This document shows, piece by piece, positions 48,325-58,891 of a stretch of DNA of 64,000 nucleotides. The notes under the pieces are model-generated. The model saw nothing but the letters and a program-made list of their open reading frames with translations. It did no database searches and was not told where the DNA came from. The position numbers and the translations under genes are program-made. The stretch lies in the NCBI RefSeq assembly GCF_964204865.1, contig NC_135251.1:14508001-14572000 (forward strand). The letters are read 5' to 3'. Origin of the DNA: Styela clava (Eukaryota > Chordata > Ascidiacea > Stolidobranchia > Styelidae). Position 1 is the first letter of the stretch. Each line of letters opens with the position of its first letter.

Positions 48325-51220
48325 CTGTAATACAACGAGTTTCTTTAAATCATGGTTCATACCATACGAATGATGTTACATACAAGAAGTATGTGAAATG
48401 AGAAATATTGAAGAATCTACTTTATTACTTATGACGAGTAAGGACTTACCGATCCGTTTTAATTGTTATGTCGGTTGAATTTTATGTATCAACTTCAATT
48501 GAACCTCGTTAGGTGGTGATGTAGTAAAATGAACGGCCTATTCAAAACTTACTTTTGACTCCTCTTACAGTTTCGGCTTCAGATGCTGCATCTTCATCCA
48601 AAATTTCTTCTTTTACTGGAAGGCCGAGAGCTTGTTGAAGCGATTGTCTTATAGGTTTTGCTGATGGACGATAAGAGGGAGCACACTGCTCTGACAAAAT
48701 ATCCCAGAGAAAAGAAGAGTATGCTTTCCAACTATTATATTGACGAGTATTGTCAAAGCTATATTGAACACCCATGCGATATCTTCTTGCTGAGTTCGGC
48801 AAGTCTATTGAAATACTCTGGTTTGAGGAAGATACTGTTGCAAATCTACTGCTACAAGCTGAATGCCTATGTTTCCAGGCAGCTCCTCTGTAATATTTCT
48901 GCATGGTACCACGTCGAAACTGATGAACGTTCATATCTGAATTAGACTTATGAATTCTGGCAGTTAAGCGCTCATCCCGGGCAATTTCTTTGCATGGTCG
49001 CACAGGAACTGTCGGATTGTAAAATATCGAATTCTGGAAAGTGAATATTTGTAAAATTGCAGAGTTATCAAAATATATATAGCATTTTATCGACACGCAT
49101 ACGAATCTTGTAGATGTATGAATTTAAAAGATATATGATTCGATATTTAGGTTTGAAAATTGTGACTGTACGCGAATCAATAAATAGAGAATGACGCTCA
49201 AATATACGGACACGAAAGTCAAGGTATGCAATCTGTCACAGTAGAGTGCCGGCCGTAACGATTTCATAAAACGTGTTCCCATGAATAAAAATAAAAAAGC
49301 AGAATACTGGATGAAATATCAGATCTCATAGGAAAATTAAGAATAAATAAAAGTGATAGACTCCTGTTGACAATACCAATCTTTCACCACTGAAAATTTC
49401 AAAGCAATTCAATAATTAATAAGAAATGCAATTATTTCACAACAAGAAAAAAAAAAGATGAACAACAACATAATGACGAAACTATCCTATATATATTTCG
49501 TGTTCAAAATGTGTTAAAAAGTAATAACTAGTCGTAATTATTCACGTTGTTTCCGGCATGCGGTTACTGTTAAAGTGCTTTTTACAAACCTTATTTCGTT
49601 TTGTATTTACATAGTTGCATTATCCATTGTGACTATGGCTCAAAGTTATTTTAGATCTGTCGAGAATTTTGGAAAATTTTTAAATCTTTCAAATTTTAAA
49701 TTTTTCTAGGCCGACTACTGGATTATTATTTGTACCAAATCTCGTGAAAAGAATGGGATTTATATCTTCAAAAAAGACAAATTTATTTGCGTTGTTCATA
49801 GAACCCAAAAAATCAGACGTTTTTTTCATCACCCAATTTCATTTGTGTGTTAAATTTTGTAAGTCTTTTTTGAATGAAGAAGCGAAAAAATAGTAATGAA
49901 GTACCAATTACATAAATATACTTATTGGACACGAAATATACACATGGGTCATTCTATTTTCTTCTTCTCATTAACTACTGAACTAATAGCTTCAAAATTT
50001 TCAGTGGTTAGAGATTGTATTTTTCGCTACAAGGCTATTACTTTTTTTTAGTTCGAAAATGTTTTCGGTTTTTGTGTGCGATGACGTCATCGAAAATTGC
50101 GCACTCTGTGGATGTTCCGCTTTCGGGTTAGTCATAAAGATTGCCGTACCAGTAGTCTACTGTGACAAATTGCATACCCGTACTACATCGTTTTAGTCTT
50201 CGTGTCCATATATTTAGCATCGCTCTCTTGTTTTTGGATCATATTTCACCTCTGATGTTTGATGCAGTATTCTCACCTTTCGTTTCACGTCACTTCCAAA
50301 TGAAGAGTCGAGGTCTATCGGATGTTCTTTACGCGATATTATTTGAGGCCCAGCAATTTGTTTTCCGCAAATATTTGAAATACGTTTAATAACAGATTCG
50401 TCCCCTCCAAGAATGGCATAATGAAGTGCACTCCTCCCGTTTACATCTTTCTGTGAAATATTATCATCACTAGTAAGTAATTTATACGTGCGTTTTTTTA
50501 AGTTTTCAAATCGTCAACATTTAGTTTTGTTTAATGAACTGTTAGGAATTTACTTCATTCACGTCGAAGTCTATCGACATAAGAAGTATGTCTATAATAC
50601 TCTTTCGCAAGAAGATGACGGCAAACATTAAGGCATTCCTCCCGTTCAAATCTCGCAATGATGCGTCAGCACCGGTCTGAAAAAAAAACAAGTTAAGTTA
50701 TTCATTCGAAAAATGGTTGAATACTTATTTATGAACAAAGGGAATGCGATCTTTATGAGCTGGTATCAAAACATCAGTCAGTAGTAATTCCACCTCTTTT
50801 GTTTCATATAATAGTTGATGTCGCGTGCCAGTACATGTGATACTTCATTATTTCAATCAAGTATCTATTTAATATTTTGTCAGTCACCCGCCCCGACCCG
50901 GTTTGAAATTTCAGGCCACGAAGCAGTTAATTAGTTTGTTTATATAGGGAGGGCATTGGAATATAGGGTGTCTGTCAAAACTGAATGAGTTAATGACGCT
51001 ATATCTTAAATACCTGTAGAAGCATTCGCGTTACTCCAGCTGACCAATGTTCATCATTTTCCAAACAACACAACATAAGGGCAGTTCTCTTATTCTGGTC
51101 ACGTGCATCCACGTCGCACCCGCCCTCAATTAAACAACGGACTTCTGACGTCATTTTGTTGCTGATTGCAAAATGAAGAGGCATTTTGTGCCTCTTAGCA
51201 GTAAACGGCCTATGCTTCAT
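47492..51220 (-). CDS. Ankyrin-repeat protein with long disordered tail, five exons
   Basis: Joining 51014-51220, 50554-50676, 50277-50450, 48553-49033 and 47492-48324 on the minus strand gives 605 residues, with GT-AG borders and matching phases at all four junctions. Residues about 13-140 hold three to four ankyrin repeats (KMPLHFAISNKMTSEVRCL; RTALMLCCLEN; NGRNALMFAV; NGRSALHYAILGGDESV). The remaining two thirds are Ser/Arg/Lys/Pro-rich with no recognised domain; short polar and charged stretches (VEEKLNLL, RRPESVVFRDRILSDIMEEN, RPTSAYVRGRLANGRLL) suggest a scaffold or cytoskeleton-linked protein, which is only inference. The chosen ATG at 51220 has an in-frame TAG upstream. A different start is possible if the exon at 52754-52974 is joined. 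I cannot name the family. Two thirds of intron 3-4 (49034-50276) is a transposable element. Confidence 0.88.
48553..49033 (-). CDS. Ankyrin protein exon 4
   Basis: The acceptor is ACTTTCCAG|AATTCG and the donor is AAAA|GTAAGT. The translation is rich in Arg, Ser and Tyr, with a Trp/Tyr patch (YNSWKAYSSFLWDILSEQ) and an acidic end (EEILDEDAASEAE). Confidence 0.87.
49186..50229. mobile_element. Element with ACACGAAAGTC ends, 1.04 kb, in ankyrin-gene intron
   Basis: Left end AATATACGGACACGAAAGTC and TATGCAATCTGTCACAGTA are mirrored on the right by TACTGTGACAAATTGCATA and TTCGTGTCCATATATTTAGC. It fills most of the intron between exons 3 and 4 and has no coding capacity. Confidence 0.8.
50277..50450 (-). 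CDS. Ankyrin protein exon 3
   Basis: The acceptor is ATTTCACAG|AAAGAT and the donor is CGAAAG|GTGAGA; 58 whole codons. It encodes KDVNGRSALHYAILGGDESV, the last clear ankyrin repeat, and the start of the non-repeat region. Confidence 0.87.
50554..50676 (-). CDS. Ankyrin protein exon 2
   Basis: The acceptor is TTTTTCAG|ACCGGT and the donor is AATGAA|GTAAAT; 41 whole codons. It encodes one ankyrin repeat (TGADASLRDLNGRNALMFAV), joining in frame to the LLQ at the end of exon 1. Confidence 0.88.
51014..51220 (-). CDS. Ankyrin protein exon 1
   Basis: It begins ATGAAGCATAGGCCG and encodes MKHRPFTAKRHKMPLHFAIS and a second repeat start (DARDQNKRTALMLCC). The donor is CTACAG|GTATTT after 69 codons. 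Confidence 0.82.
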
Positions 51221-52753
51221 TATAGTTATAATAAACTAAATTATTTATTCAAATATATGCAAACGTTATTTTTTTCTAAAACATGCCATGCTATAAATAT
51301 CGGCAACTTGATATCTACATTGAAGTCATATTTGTTTTGTTGGAAAATGATTGAATACTTATGGTCCACGATTAACAATATGATTTCTAAGCGGAGTGAT
51401 GGAATTCTTTTAAATTTGGATAAATACCGCAAAAAGCACTGTCCCCGATTCAAAAAAATATTAATAAATAACTTTATGCGAATGGGACATTCATTATTTA
51501 CATTCACTATATCAATCTGATCTTAAGTAGGCGTCCTGTCACTACACAAGATAGTATACTTGAATACGAGTTTATGCCACATAGGAAGCATAGTATTGAA
51601 ATATATATTAATAAGCCACCATCTGTCTGATCGGTTTCGTAATATAGATATATATATATTATAAGGATAAGCAGATGCATTTATTCAGTTATATTGTATT
51701 ATAAAACAGTTTCGAAATTGTAAGTTTCGCCTTGGAGAATGAAATTAATGAAATGTCATTACCACTAAAAAATTTATTAATAAATTTTGAAACGAATGTT
51801 CCTAGAATGGTATAAAGAGTGGCATGGAGTTCCCCGGCAAGCACGCATGTTCAACGAAGATATTCGCAGGATAATAAAATGGCTCGTTATGCCTGTCTGA
51901 CCGTATATCCAAGTTAATAAACTTAAAGTATTTACAAATTTGTATAGAAGACAGATCAATTTTTATTACAGTAAAATTTGACTATACTTTATTATTGTAA
52001 AATCTGGCATCTTACTAAGCACTGGTATTCTAATTAGACTGACGACTGATCTAGTTATTGAAAACCTTTTCGGTTATCCCAAAGCAGTCAAGCTGTGGTA
52101 AACAGAACCCCGTAATAAAATATTTCTTAATCATGCACCAGACTCAAACATAATAAATACCCATGAAACTGACTGATTCTCAGTAGTCGGTTTGCAGTTC
52201 TTTCACTAATCTTGCGCGATGAACGAACATCTTATATTTACTGTCAAATTTAAATTTTTGTCGTCGTGCGGTCGCCAAGTGGCCGTGAAAACAAGCGTAT
52301 TTTTTACTTGAAGTGCTACTTGACTATCGTATGTACTCTCTTGCTGACCAGCATCTCTACCAGCTACTGTTGAGTTTCCCAGTAACCACTTTCGCCAACT
52401 TTCAAGAGCTTCGGTGGCTTAATTGGAGTTGGCCCAGCTTTCAGATTTTTTCGTTCATGGTAGACTGTCAGGATCGTCTGAGAATAATTGTTTAAGATTT
52501 TGGGTCGGACGATCGTGACCCGAGCTGTTTACATTTAGCCTTTATATGAGTAAGTATGTTTCGTCATTCTCGAAATTAGAAGCAAGATGAACTCGAGAGG
52601 AAATCTAGCTGACCAATGTTAAAGTTATTTGAAAGATCTCCAACCACAACACTCGCACCTACGACAACTCAACATGAACACCGTTTTGCACCCTCACCTG
52701 AAATGAATGTGTATTAGACAATATAAAATTTTAAAATTGCTAGAAAGTGTTAC
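51221..52753. other. Upstream of the ankyrin gene
   Basis: No supportable coding exon. It would be an intron if 52754-52974 is joined to the ankyrin gene. Confidence 0.45.
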
Positions 52754-52974
52754 CCACGCCAAAGCTTAACCAATCTTCTGAAGTCGATTTTTAAATGAAA
52801 AAAATCGTGACCGTACGAACCAGCTTCTTTGTTGCTTGGGACAATGGAACTAGCTTTTCCTCCCGCCTTTGTTTTCTTTTGGTGAGGAATTAAATGTATT
52901 GTTGATGGTTGCAAGTGTCTATGAGTTCCAAAGTAAACAACGGCCCGATTGGAGGCCCTATTTTGTCTAAACAT
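52754..52974 (-). CDS. Possible coding exon of unknown gene, perhaps an upstream exon of the ankyrin gene
   Basis: Open from an ATG at 52974 with balanced, protein-like composition (VVYFGTHRHLQPSTIHLIPH, then DFFHLKIDFRRLVKLWR). A donor-like CGTGG|GTAACA ends it in phase 2. A possible acceptor CATAG|GCCG at 51209 would carry the frame into KRHKMPLHF of the ankyrin exon. The acceptor lacks a good pyrimidine tract, so this link and even the exon are uncertain. Confidence 0.35.
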
Positions 52975-55403
52975 GTATGAACGAAAATGATTTGAACATA
53001 ACTGTAAAGTGATTCAATCTATTGATTCAGACTTCATAAAACAGGATGGAGCATGTTTTTGTTTTATTTAAAATCATATTTCATAAATGGTTTGGGCTGT
53101 AATTTGTGTTCAGTTTAGTGTCATAAATAGCAAAAAATCATAACGGTATAATTACATAATATACTCAGTAAAGTACAAAATATTACACCGTCCTGTATCC
53201 ACGAAATAAATGTATCATGCCAAAATCAAACTTGATTTTCCTTTTCTAAAATTTTAATAATGGCGAGGCTTCAAGTGTCTCACAAACAGAAGTTTTTTCT
53301 GCGTGACTTGAAGTTGAAATAACTGTAGACATAAGTTGCGTTCACATCAAATATTGACAATCCATGACACATGTATATCGTGACGTAATGGGATTTTATG
53401 ATTGTGAAACCCGATAAGTAATAATATTTAAATTTTGATATCGTAATTGTTGCGCTTTAAATTCATACCATGATAGTACCAAATGTTTTACTTTTTGACT
53501 ATTTTATCGCAAAGATGTGTAATTCTCAAAATGTCTTCATACCCATTTGAATGAAGCTCTTGTCTATTTTGATGCCTAATATGATACAATGGTTATGGCT
53601 TCTACCTAACCACTAATATTTTACAGAAAGCAACCTCGCTATTCGTTTCGTTGCGAGTTTTCCAATAATAATACTTTAGAATCTAATGCAGCAACCAACT
53701 AGAATTACCCCCGAAAAGCATTGCAACACCGAAAGCTAATCTGGCGCTGACAAAATTCTTCTTTTTTAGTTATATAGTGACAAATCTTGCGTAAGCTTTA
53801 CCATACTAAAAATTTTCAATTCTTGTCTAACACATATTACACAGGAAATTTACTTGGATTCCAGAACAAACATCGTCTGAAATCGCCATATACTTACTTA
53901 TCTTGTTTAATTAATGGTAATTGTATTCATGGCACATCCCAGTTGTTTGCAGATTAACTTTTTGGATATTATTCAATCACCCGAAAAAAAAATTCGAGTT
54001 GTTTTGAGGGCACCAACGTGTCGAATTCCTATTAGAATATTTACGAATCTGATTCTGTTTATCATGGCATTTTATCTATAGATTTATTTAACATCTTGAG
54101 CGACTATAGGACAGTAGTGAGAAAATAAGACTAAATAAAACTGCGCATAAATTCAGGAATGGAAAACGACATTCATAGCATTGTAAGTACTCATATTTTT
54201 CCTTGCGGTGAAGCAAGGCCGTGAAGTCAGATATATATAAGTTCCAGTCTACCCAGGATTAAAACGGATGAACAGAAAATCCACTGGATTCAAAATTCTG
54301 AAACTCACATCCCAAAAGCTGGAACATGGAAAAACCAAATCACTCAAATATCTTATCAACTTTGGTAACATATATATATGTGTCCTGTTATACAAAATTG
54401 AGGATATAGAATCATGTTTTAAAAACTTTTTATGCAAACGCTCGACTCGGCCGAACAGATAAGCCGATCTCAATTCCGGCGCAAATATTACATATATATA
54501 TATATTTTCATACCGTCAACTGAGTTTATAACCCAAAACGGATGGAAGCTGGTGTTTTATTGACGAAGGCAAACTAGTTCAATTGTCTAACTCATAGTTA
54601 CCACGGACACCGTGTCGAGTTGGACTGACTTCATATTTCTTATAATAATATTTGTTTTGGGAGAGCTCTTTTCGGAGTGGTTTGATGATACAATAAACGA
54701 AAAGTAACAAGTAGTTCACGAAACAGTATAAGAACAGCAAAATGAACTAGATCACTGCTCACGAAGTCTTTTGTTGAACCATATTTGTTTTGATTAAATG
54801 TCATATTCAAGGTCAATCGGTGGCTTTTATCCTACAAATCATTATGAACCACGCCTTTACGATAGACTAAACATGTATTAACGGGCAATATTTTTGGGAG
54901 TTTTATGTAATTCACTAAATGGCCATTCAGTGATTACTGAACAGAATTTCATTGACACGTTTTATACATCAAATCTAATAAAATAGTGACTATTCACTTA
55001 TCGAGATGTTTTACTGCAGTAACAAGTTTATATGTATTTGTATTGCGTGAAAAGAGAATACGGATTAATATCATTTCAAACGTGGTGTTTCGGCTTGGTG
55101 GCATTATATGATCCCTGTGTCTCAATAATAAATCTATTTGTATAGCTGCCTTTAATGGTATGTATCAAACTTTCCAACCATAGGTTGCAACATCGCAACA
55201 TTGCTTTTGCAAAATGCCACTTTTATATAAACGCAATTGCATCTTGGATATCACTGACATCTGTGACAAGAACTTCCCATCTTGATAACAAAATTCACGT
55301 ATTGCACGGATTATGTTCATAGCCGCAGTTATAGTCATAATAGTTTTTCTACTAGTTGCAAACAACAATATAGATCCAATGCTACAACGGATACGTCCTA
55401 ATG
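52975..55403. other. Intergenic DNA, no gene seen
   Basis: AT-rich; only microsatellite (TATATATATA) and short shadow frames. Confidence 0.5.
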
Positions 55404-57345
55404 CAGGGGTTCTCAAACTTTTGGTGTTGCGGAGCCCGTGAAGATGTTGACTATTATTCAAGGAGCCCTAAAATGAATTTTAAAATTGTTACTTAACGAT
55501 TAATACTACTGAGTAAGTTAAAAGTACTTTACTTTTTTAATGCTAAACCTTTTTAGGGTTAATACAATTCATAAATAAATCTAAATTTCAAAGATAAGGC
55601 TGTAAATTTGACACTTGACAAACATATTAATAAATTAGGGGTCGAATCTTTTTCCTTTTGATATTTTTGGAAGACTTAAAGGTTGATGCGCGATTGCATT
55701 TTGGTACAATCGCCGACTGTTTTCGTCAGCGAGAAACGTTATACCTTATTAAACATCTTTACGTCGGTGTTTATTCTCCCTAAATCAAAAATTTCCTCCG
55801 GCATATACATGTATTGTTCCACAATGACGACAATAATTGCTTTTTTGTTCTCGTGGGGAATTATAAAATCGATGTGAAAAACATGTTAATATATTATAGT
55901 CATCGGCGACGAGATGCTAAATATAATTATTAACGAATCGGCGGTAAATCCGCAACTCAAAGTTCTTGATTGAAAAGCGGCATTATGAAATATTAAAACT
56001 AAAACTTAAAACCGAAGATAACACTATAAATATTGTTTCAGCAGACTCACGACAGATTCAAAACGCTTTTTTAGACATTGCAAATGACAATATATATTTG
56101 ATGTTATCTTAGGTTTTCTTTGGTTATTTATCGTAGTAACTGAAATCGAAACCCATTCTGAAACTACCAACGGAGAAGCATGCGATAACATAAATTGCAA
56201 TCGTTTGTATTTTGCCTACACCTTGTGATTTTTTAAACGATGATTGGGTGATATCTTGCAAAGAATCTGAGTGGGAGACCTGCGATAGGGTGGAGTCAGT
56301 GCTGCAAGAAGGGCTCAAATTTGTCGAATTCGCTAAATCGCTATAATCCGCCACACTGCCACGCAATCAATCAGTCATGATTACGATTTGATCGGGACGG
56401 GCACAAATATCTTATCAAACTTCTGGCACCGGTAGTAGATATTATGTTCTTTTGTCGGCAATATGACTCTGTTCCTAATATCTTATGATAACAGCGTTGT
56501 TCAGGATATACGGTAGTCCACAAGAACTTCGTTCACTTAACTTTGTTTCATTGTTTCTCATTTCATGTTCGCGGATTGCCGTGGTTATTTGAGAAGTAAT
56601 GATTTTCTATTGTAAGTGACACAACCGCAGGTTACATTGAACATAATTAACCCAATAAACAAGTCATTTTAAATATGCCCGCATCGGTCATGGATTGCAC
56701 AATTGTATATTGTACTTATTGAGTTTTAACGTGGACCTCAGGATTTTTGGAACGGCGATATCTTGCTTAAAAATAATCTCGAGTGCGAAGGAACAAATCA
56801 AGTTTGACAAATCCCAAGATCGCGAAAATACGATTCCAATTTATTTATAGTTGGCAACTTATCACGTATTTTATGCTATTTCAGAATAGTAATCTTTTAT
56901 TTAAGTAATCCTCGTAGTAATCTTGAATCAAACGTGAGTAACGATGAGCACAATTAAATTATTATGACAAGACATTTTAAATGTTGCATCAGTCATGGAT
57001 TGAATATTTTACGCAACAGAAATCTCGTTATCCACTAAAAAAGTTTTTTACTTAATCGCGAATAATGTTGCGCGGAAATTTCCGATTCCAATTTTGATCC
57101 CCCCTCTCCCTTAAGAATTCTGGCTGCGCTCCTGCTTATAAATAATGTAAATCTCGAATTCCGCCACTTTGTCATATTTCGAGGCTATACTGTTGCCAAA
57201 TTTTATTAAAGCTGTCATTGCTTCTTTGGACAGTTACAAAATTAGCCAAGTCAGTCTTTTGAAAACTAATCAAATAGCTCGCGGAGCCCCTAGGCTTCTC
57301 TCGCGGAGCCCTGGGGCTCCGTACGGAGCACTTTGAGAACCTATG
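55404..57345. mobile_element. Non-autonomous hAT element, 1.94 kb
   Basis: Ends CAGGGGTTCTCAAACTTTTG and GGAGCACTTTGAGAACCTATG are inverted. Both flanks read TCCTAATG, an exact 8-base target duplication, at 55396-55403 and 57346-57353. No transposase seen; a minus-strand frame at 56124-56366 is Ser-rich and unrecognised. Confidence 0.92.
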
Positions 57346-57392
57346 TCCTAATGAATATTCGTTTTTAAAATATAACACAAAATAAAAGTAAT

Positions 57393-57398
57393 TTTAAT
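57393..57398 (-). terminator. Candidate poly(A) signal ATTAAA of the IL-17-like gene
   Basis: On the minus strand an ATTAAA lies about 160 bases after the stop codon, just outside the hAT-like element. A variant signal in AT-rich DNA, so weak evidence. Confidence 0.3.
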
Positions 57399-57557
57399 AA
57401 TTGCAATGACGAATAATTGACTAAACTTCATGTATATATATATAACAAAATATTGAATATCAAGCTACGGTGAAAAAAAATTTCAAAAATGCACATAAAA
57501 ACAAAGCAAAAAATGTCATAATCAGTTTTCCTATGTTCCTTCATTAGGTACTCTAAG

Positions 57558-57753
57558 TTACTCTTTTTCGATTAGTAACGGTAAACTACAGAAACAACCA
57601 TTGTTCACTCTTTGCTTCGTTAGTTTGTTATTTTTCATTATAAGAATCTCGAAATAGAGTTCTTTGCTTATCACGCTTTGATCTTCCCGCAATGTCCTTA
57701 TATTGATGCATCCGTCACAGAGACAAGTGGCATTAAGTAGTCTTCGCGGAAGT
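57558..57753 (-). CDS. IL-17-like exon 3, cysteine-rich core
   Basis: The acceptor is CATTTTTAG|ACTTCC. It encodes LPRRLLNATCLCDGCINI to the final CFCSLP and TAA at 57558-57560. This frame is different from that of the open frame which runs through the intron. Confidence 0.9.
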
Positions 57754-58891
57754 CTAAAAATGTTTTTGTTTCATTAATATCAAGAATAATAAGGAGAATT
57801 TTGATACTCATACCAGAATATCGTCTTTCATTCGAAATTTTATAGTTTGACAAATACAAAATATATTGTACTAACCTGTTCTTATCATAAGTTAAAACAT
57901 ATTTCCATGGCGAAATACTCAATTGGTTGACTTTCTTTCTATTTCTGGTAGTATAGTCAGTGTTGAATGTTGGACACTTTGAACCTCTAGCAGATCTTTT
58001 TTGTCTTAGATGTTTGTTATCTCCGACATCAGACATATCTATAACATCCAAATCAGATACAAATTGTTCATCAGCAAGCATTTTTTCAGACCATATGACG
58101 TAGTCAGTCGCATATACCTGTTCACAGTTTCGCCTAAAAAGAATTTGTTTGAGGTTTAGTCAATGTCGACTGTGTTCCTGAAACACATTTGCGGGCGTGA
58201 GTACTCAAGCTCGTTACACTCAATGCAACATATATATTTGGTGCAAGGATGTCAATTGTCGATTTCCGATATGTCTTATTTTCAGGGTTGCTCTTATTTT
58301 CGGCAAAACACGGTACTATTGCAAAAGTGGCGATACCCTATTGACGCACAGAGCTTACACGTAACAAATTGTACCAATTATCTGCTAACATTGAACGAAA
58401 AAAAATCACGCATTCAACTTAAGTTAGTTGTACGCTACACAGCAATAATAGTAACGAGAACATGTTAATGGTAATGTCCGTGTATTATGCTGGCTGACTG
58501 AACGCTAAAGCGGGACTTTTGGCTTGGCGGCCGGGACAATACGTTAAAAAATGGGACTGCCCCGCTTAAAACGGGACGTATGATAAGCCTACTATTGACC
58601 CACCCTATTTCTATTTGATTCTGTTTATCTCATAGCTGAAATCAAAATCATTAAAGAAAGAGAGCAGGAACTCAGTCGGGGGTCAATTACAGGATAGTGC
58701 CTTACTGCCTTACTATTATAGTAACGTTACGATCATAACTACCTGTCTTCAGCTGCTTCGAAATGTTGACATTCAGCATGTAGTACAGCTTTATTAGGTT
58801 CTGTGCCTTGCAGAGTGACCGGTATTGACTCTTCTGCCATCGGTAAACTTTCCGCAATAGCTAGGAGGAAAATTATAGGGAATAAAATCAT
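57558..58891 (-). CDS. IL-17-like secreted cytokine, three exons
   Basis: IL-17 family proteins are secreted dimeric cytokines that act on IL-17 receptors in innate immunity; that role is family knowledge. Joining 58743-58891, 57876-58133 and 57558-57753 on the minus strand gives 200 residues with all phases matching. Residues 1-13 or so form a hydrophobic signal peptide (MILFPIIFLLAIAES). An acidic propeptide-like stretch follows, then RQKRSARG at 93-100, a possible furin-type site, then the IL-17 fold: a first Cys at 103 (SKCPTFN), the hallmark SISPWKYVLTYDKNRLP (122-138), C146-x-C148-x-x-C151 (NATCLCDGCI) and a final C189-x-C191 (GCFCSLP), just before the C-terminus. These match the SPWRY..DR-P, CLC-GCI and C-T-C marks of vertebrate and invertebrate IL-17. 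The second intron is only 122 bases; reading through it hides the family. Which IL-17 subtype this is cannot be told. Confidence 0.9.
57876..58133 (-). CDS. IL-17-like exon 2, propeptide and SPW motif
   Basis: The acceptor is TTCTTTTTAG|GCGAAA and the donor is AACAG|GTTAGT. It holds the acidic segment, the RQKR site and SISPWKYVLTYDKN. Confidence 0.9.
58743..58891 (-). CDS. IL-17-like exon 1, signal peptide
   Basis: It starts at ATG 58891 and encodes MILFPIIFLLAIAES, a signal peptide, followed by a short mature or pro segment with one Cys at 41. The donor is GACAG|GTAGTT in phase 2, which joins exactly to exon 2. Confidence 0.85.

Noticed and set aside
55165..55461. Minus-strand 98-codon frame
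   Set aside because: It crosses the left end of the hAT element at 55404, so it is a mixture of element and flank.
57698..57875. The open frame that continues from the SPW exon through the intron to 57698
   Set aside because: It reads through a 122-base intron with good GT and AG borders; the correct frame in exon 3 gives the IL-17 cysteine motifs.
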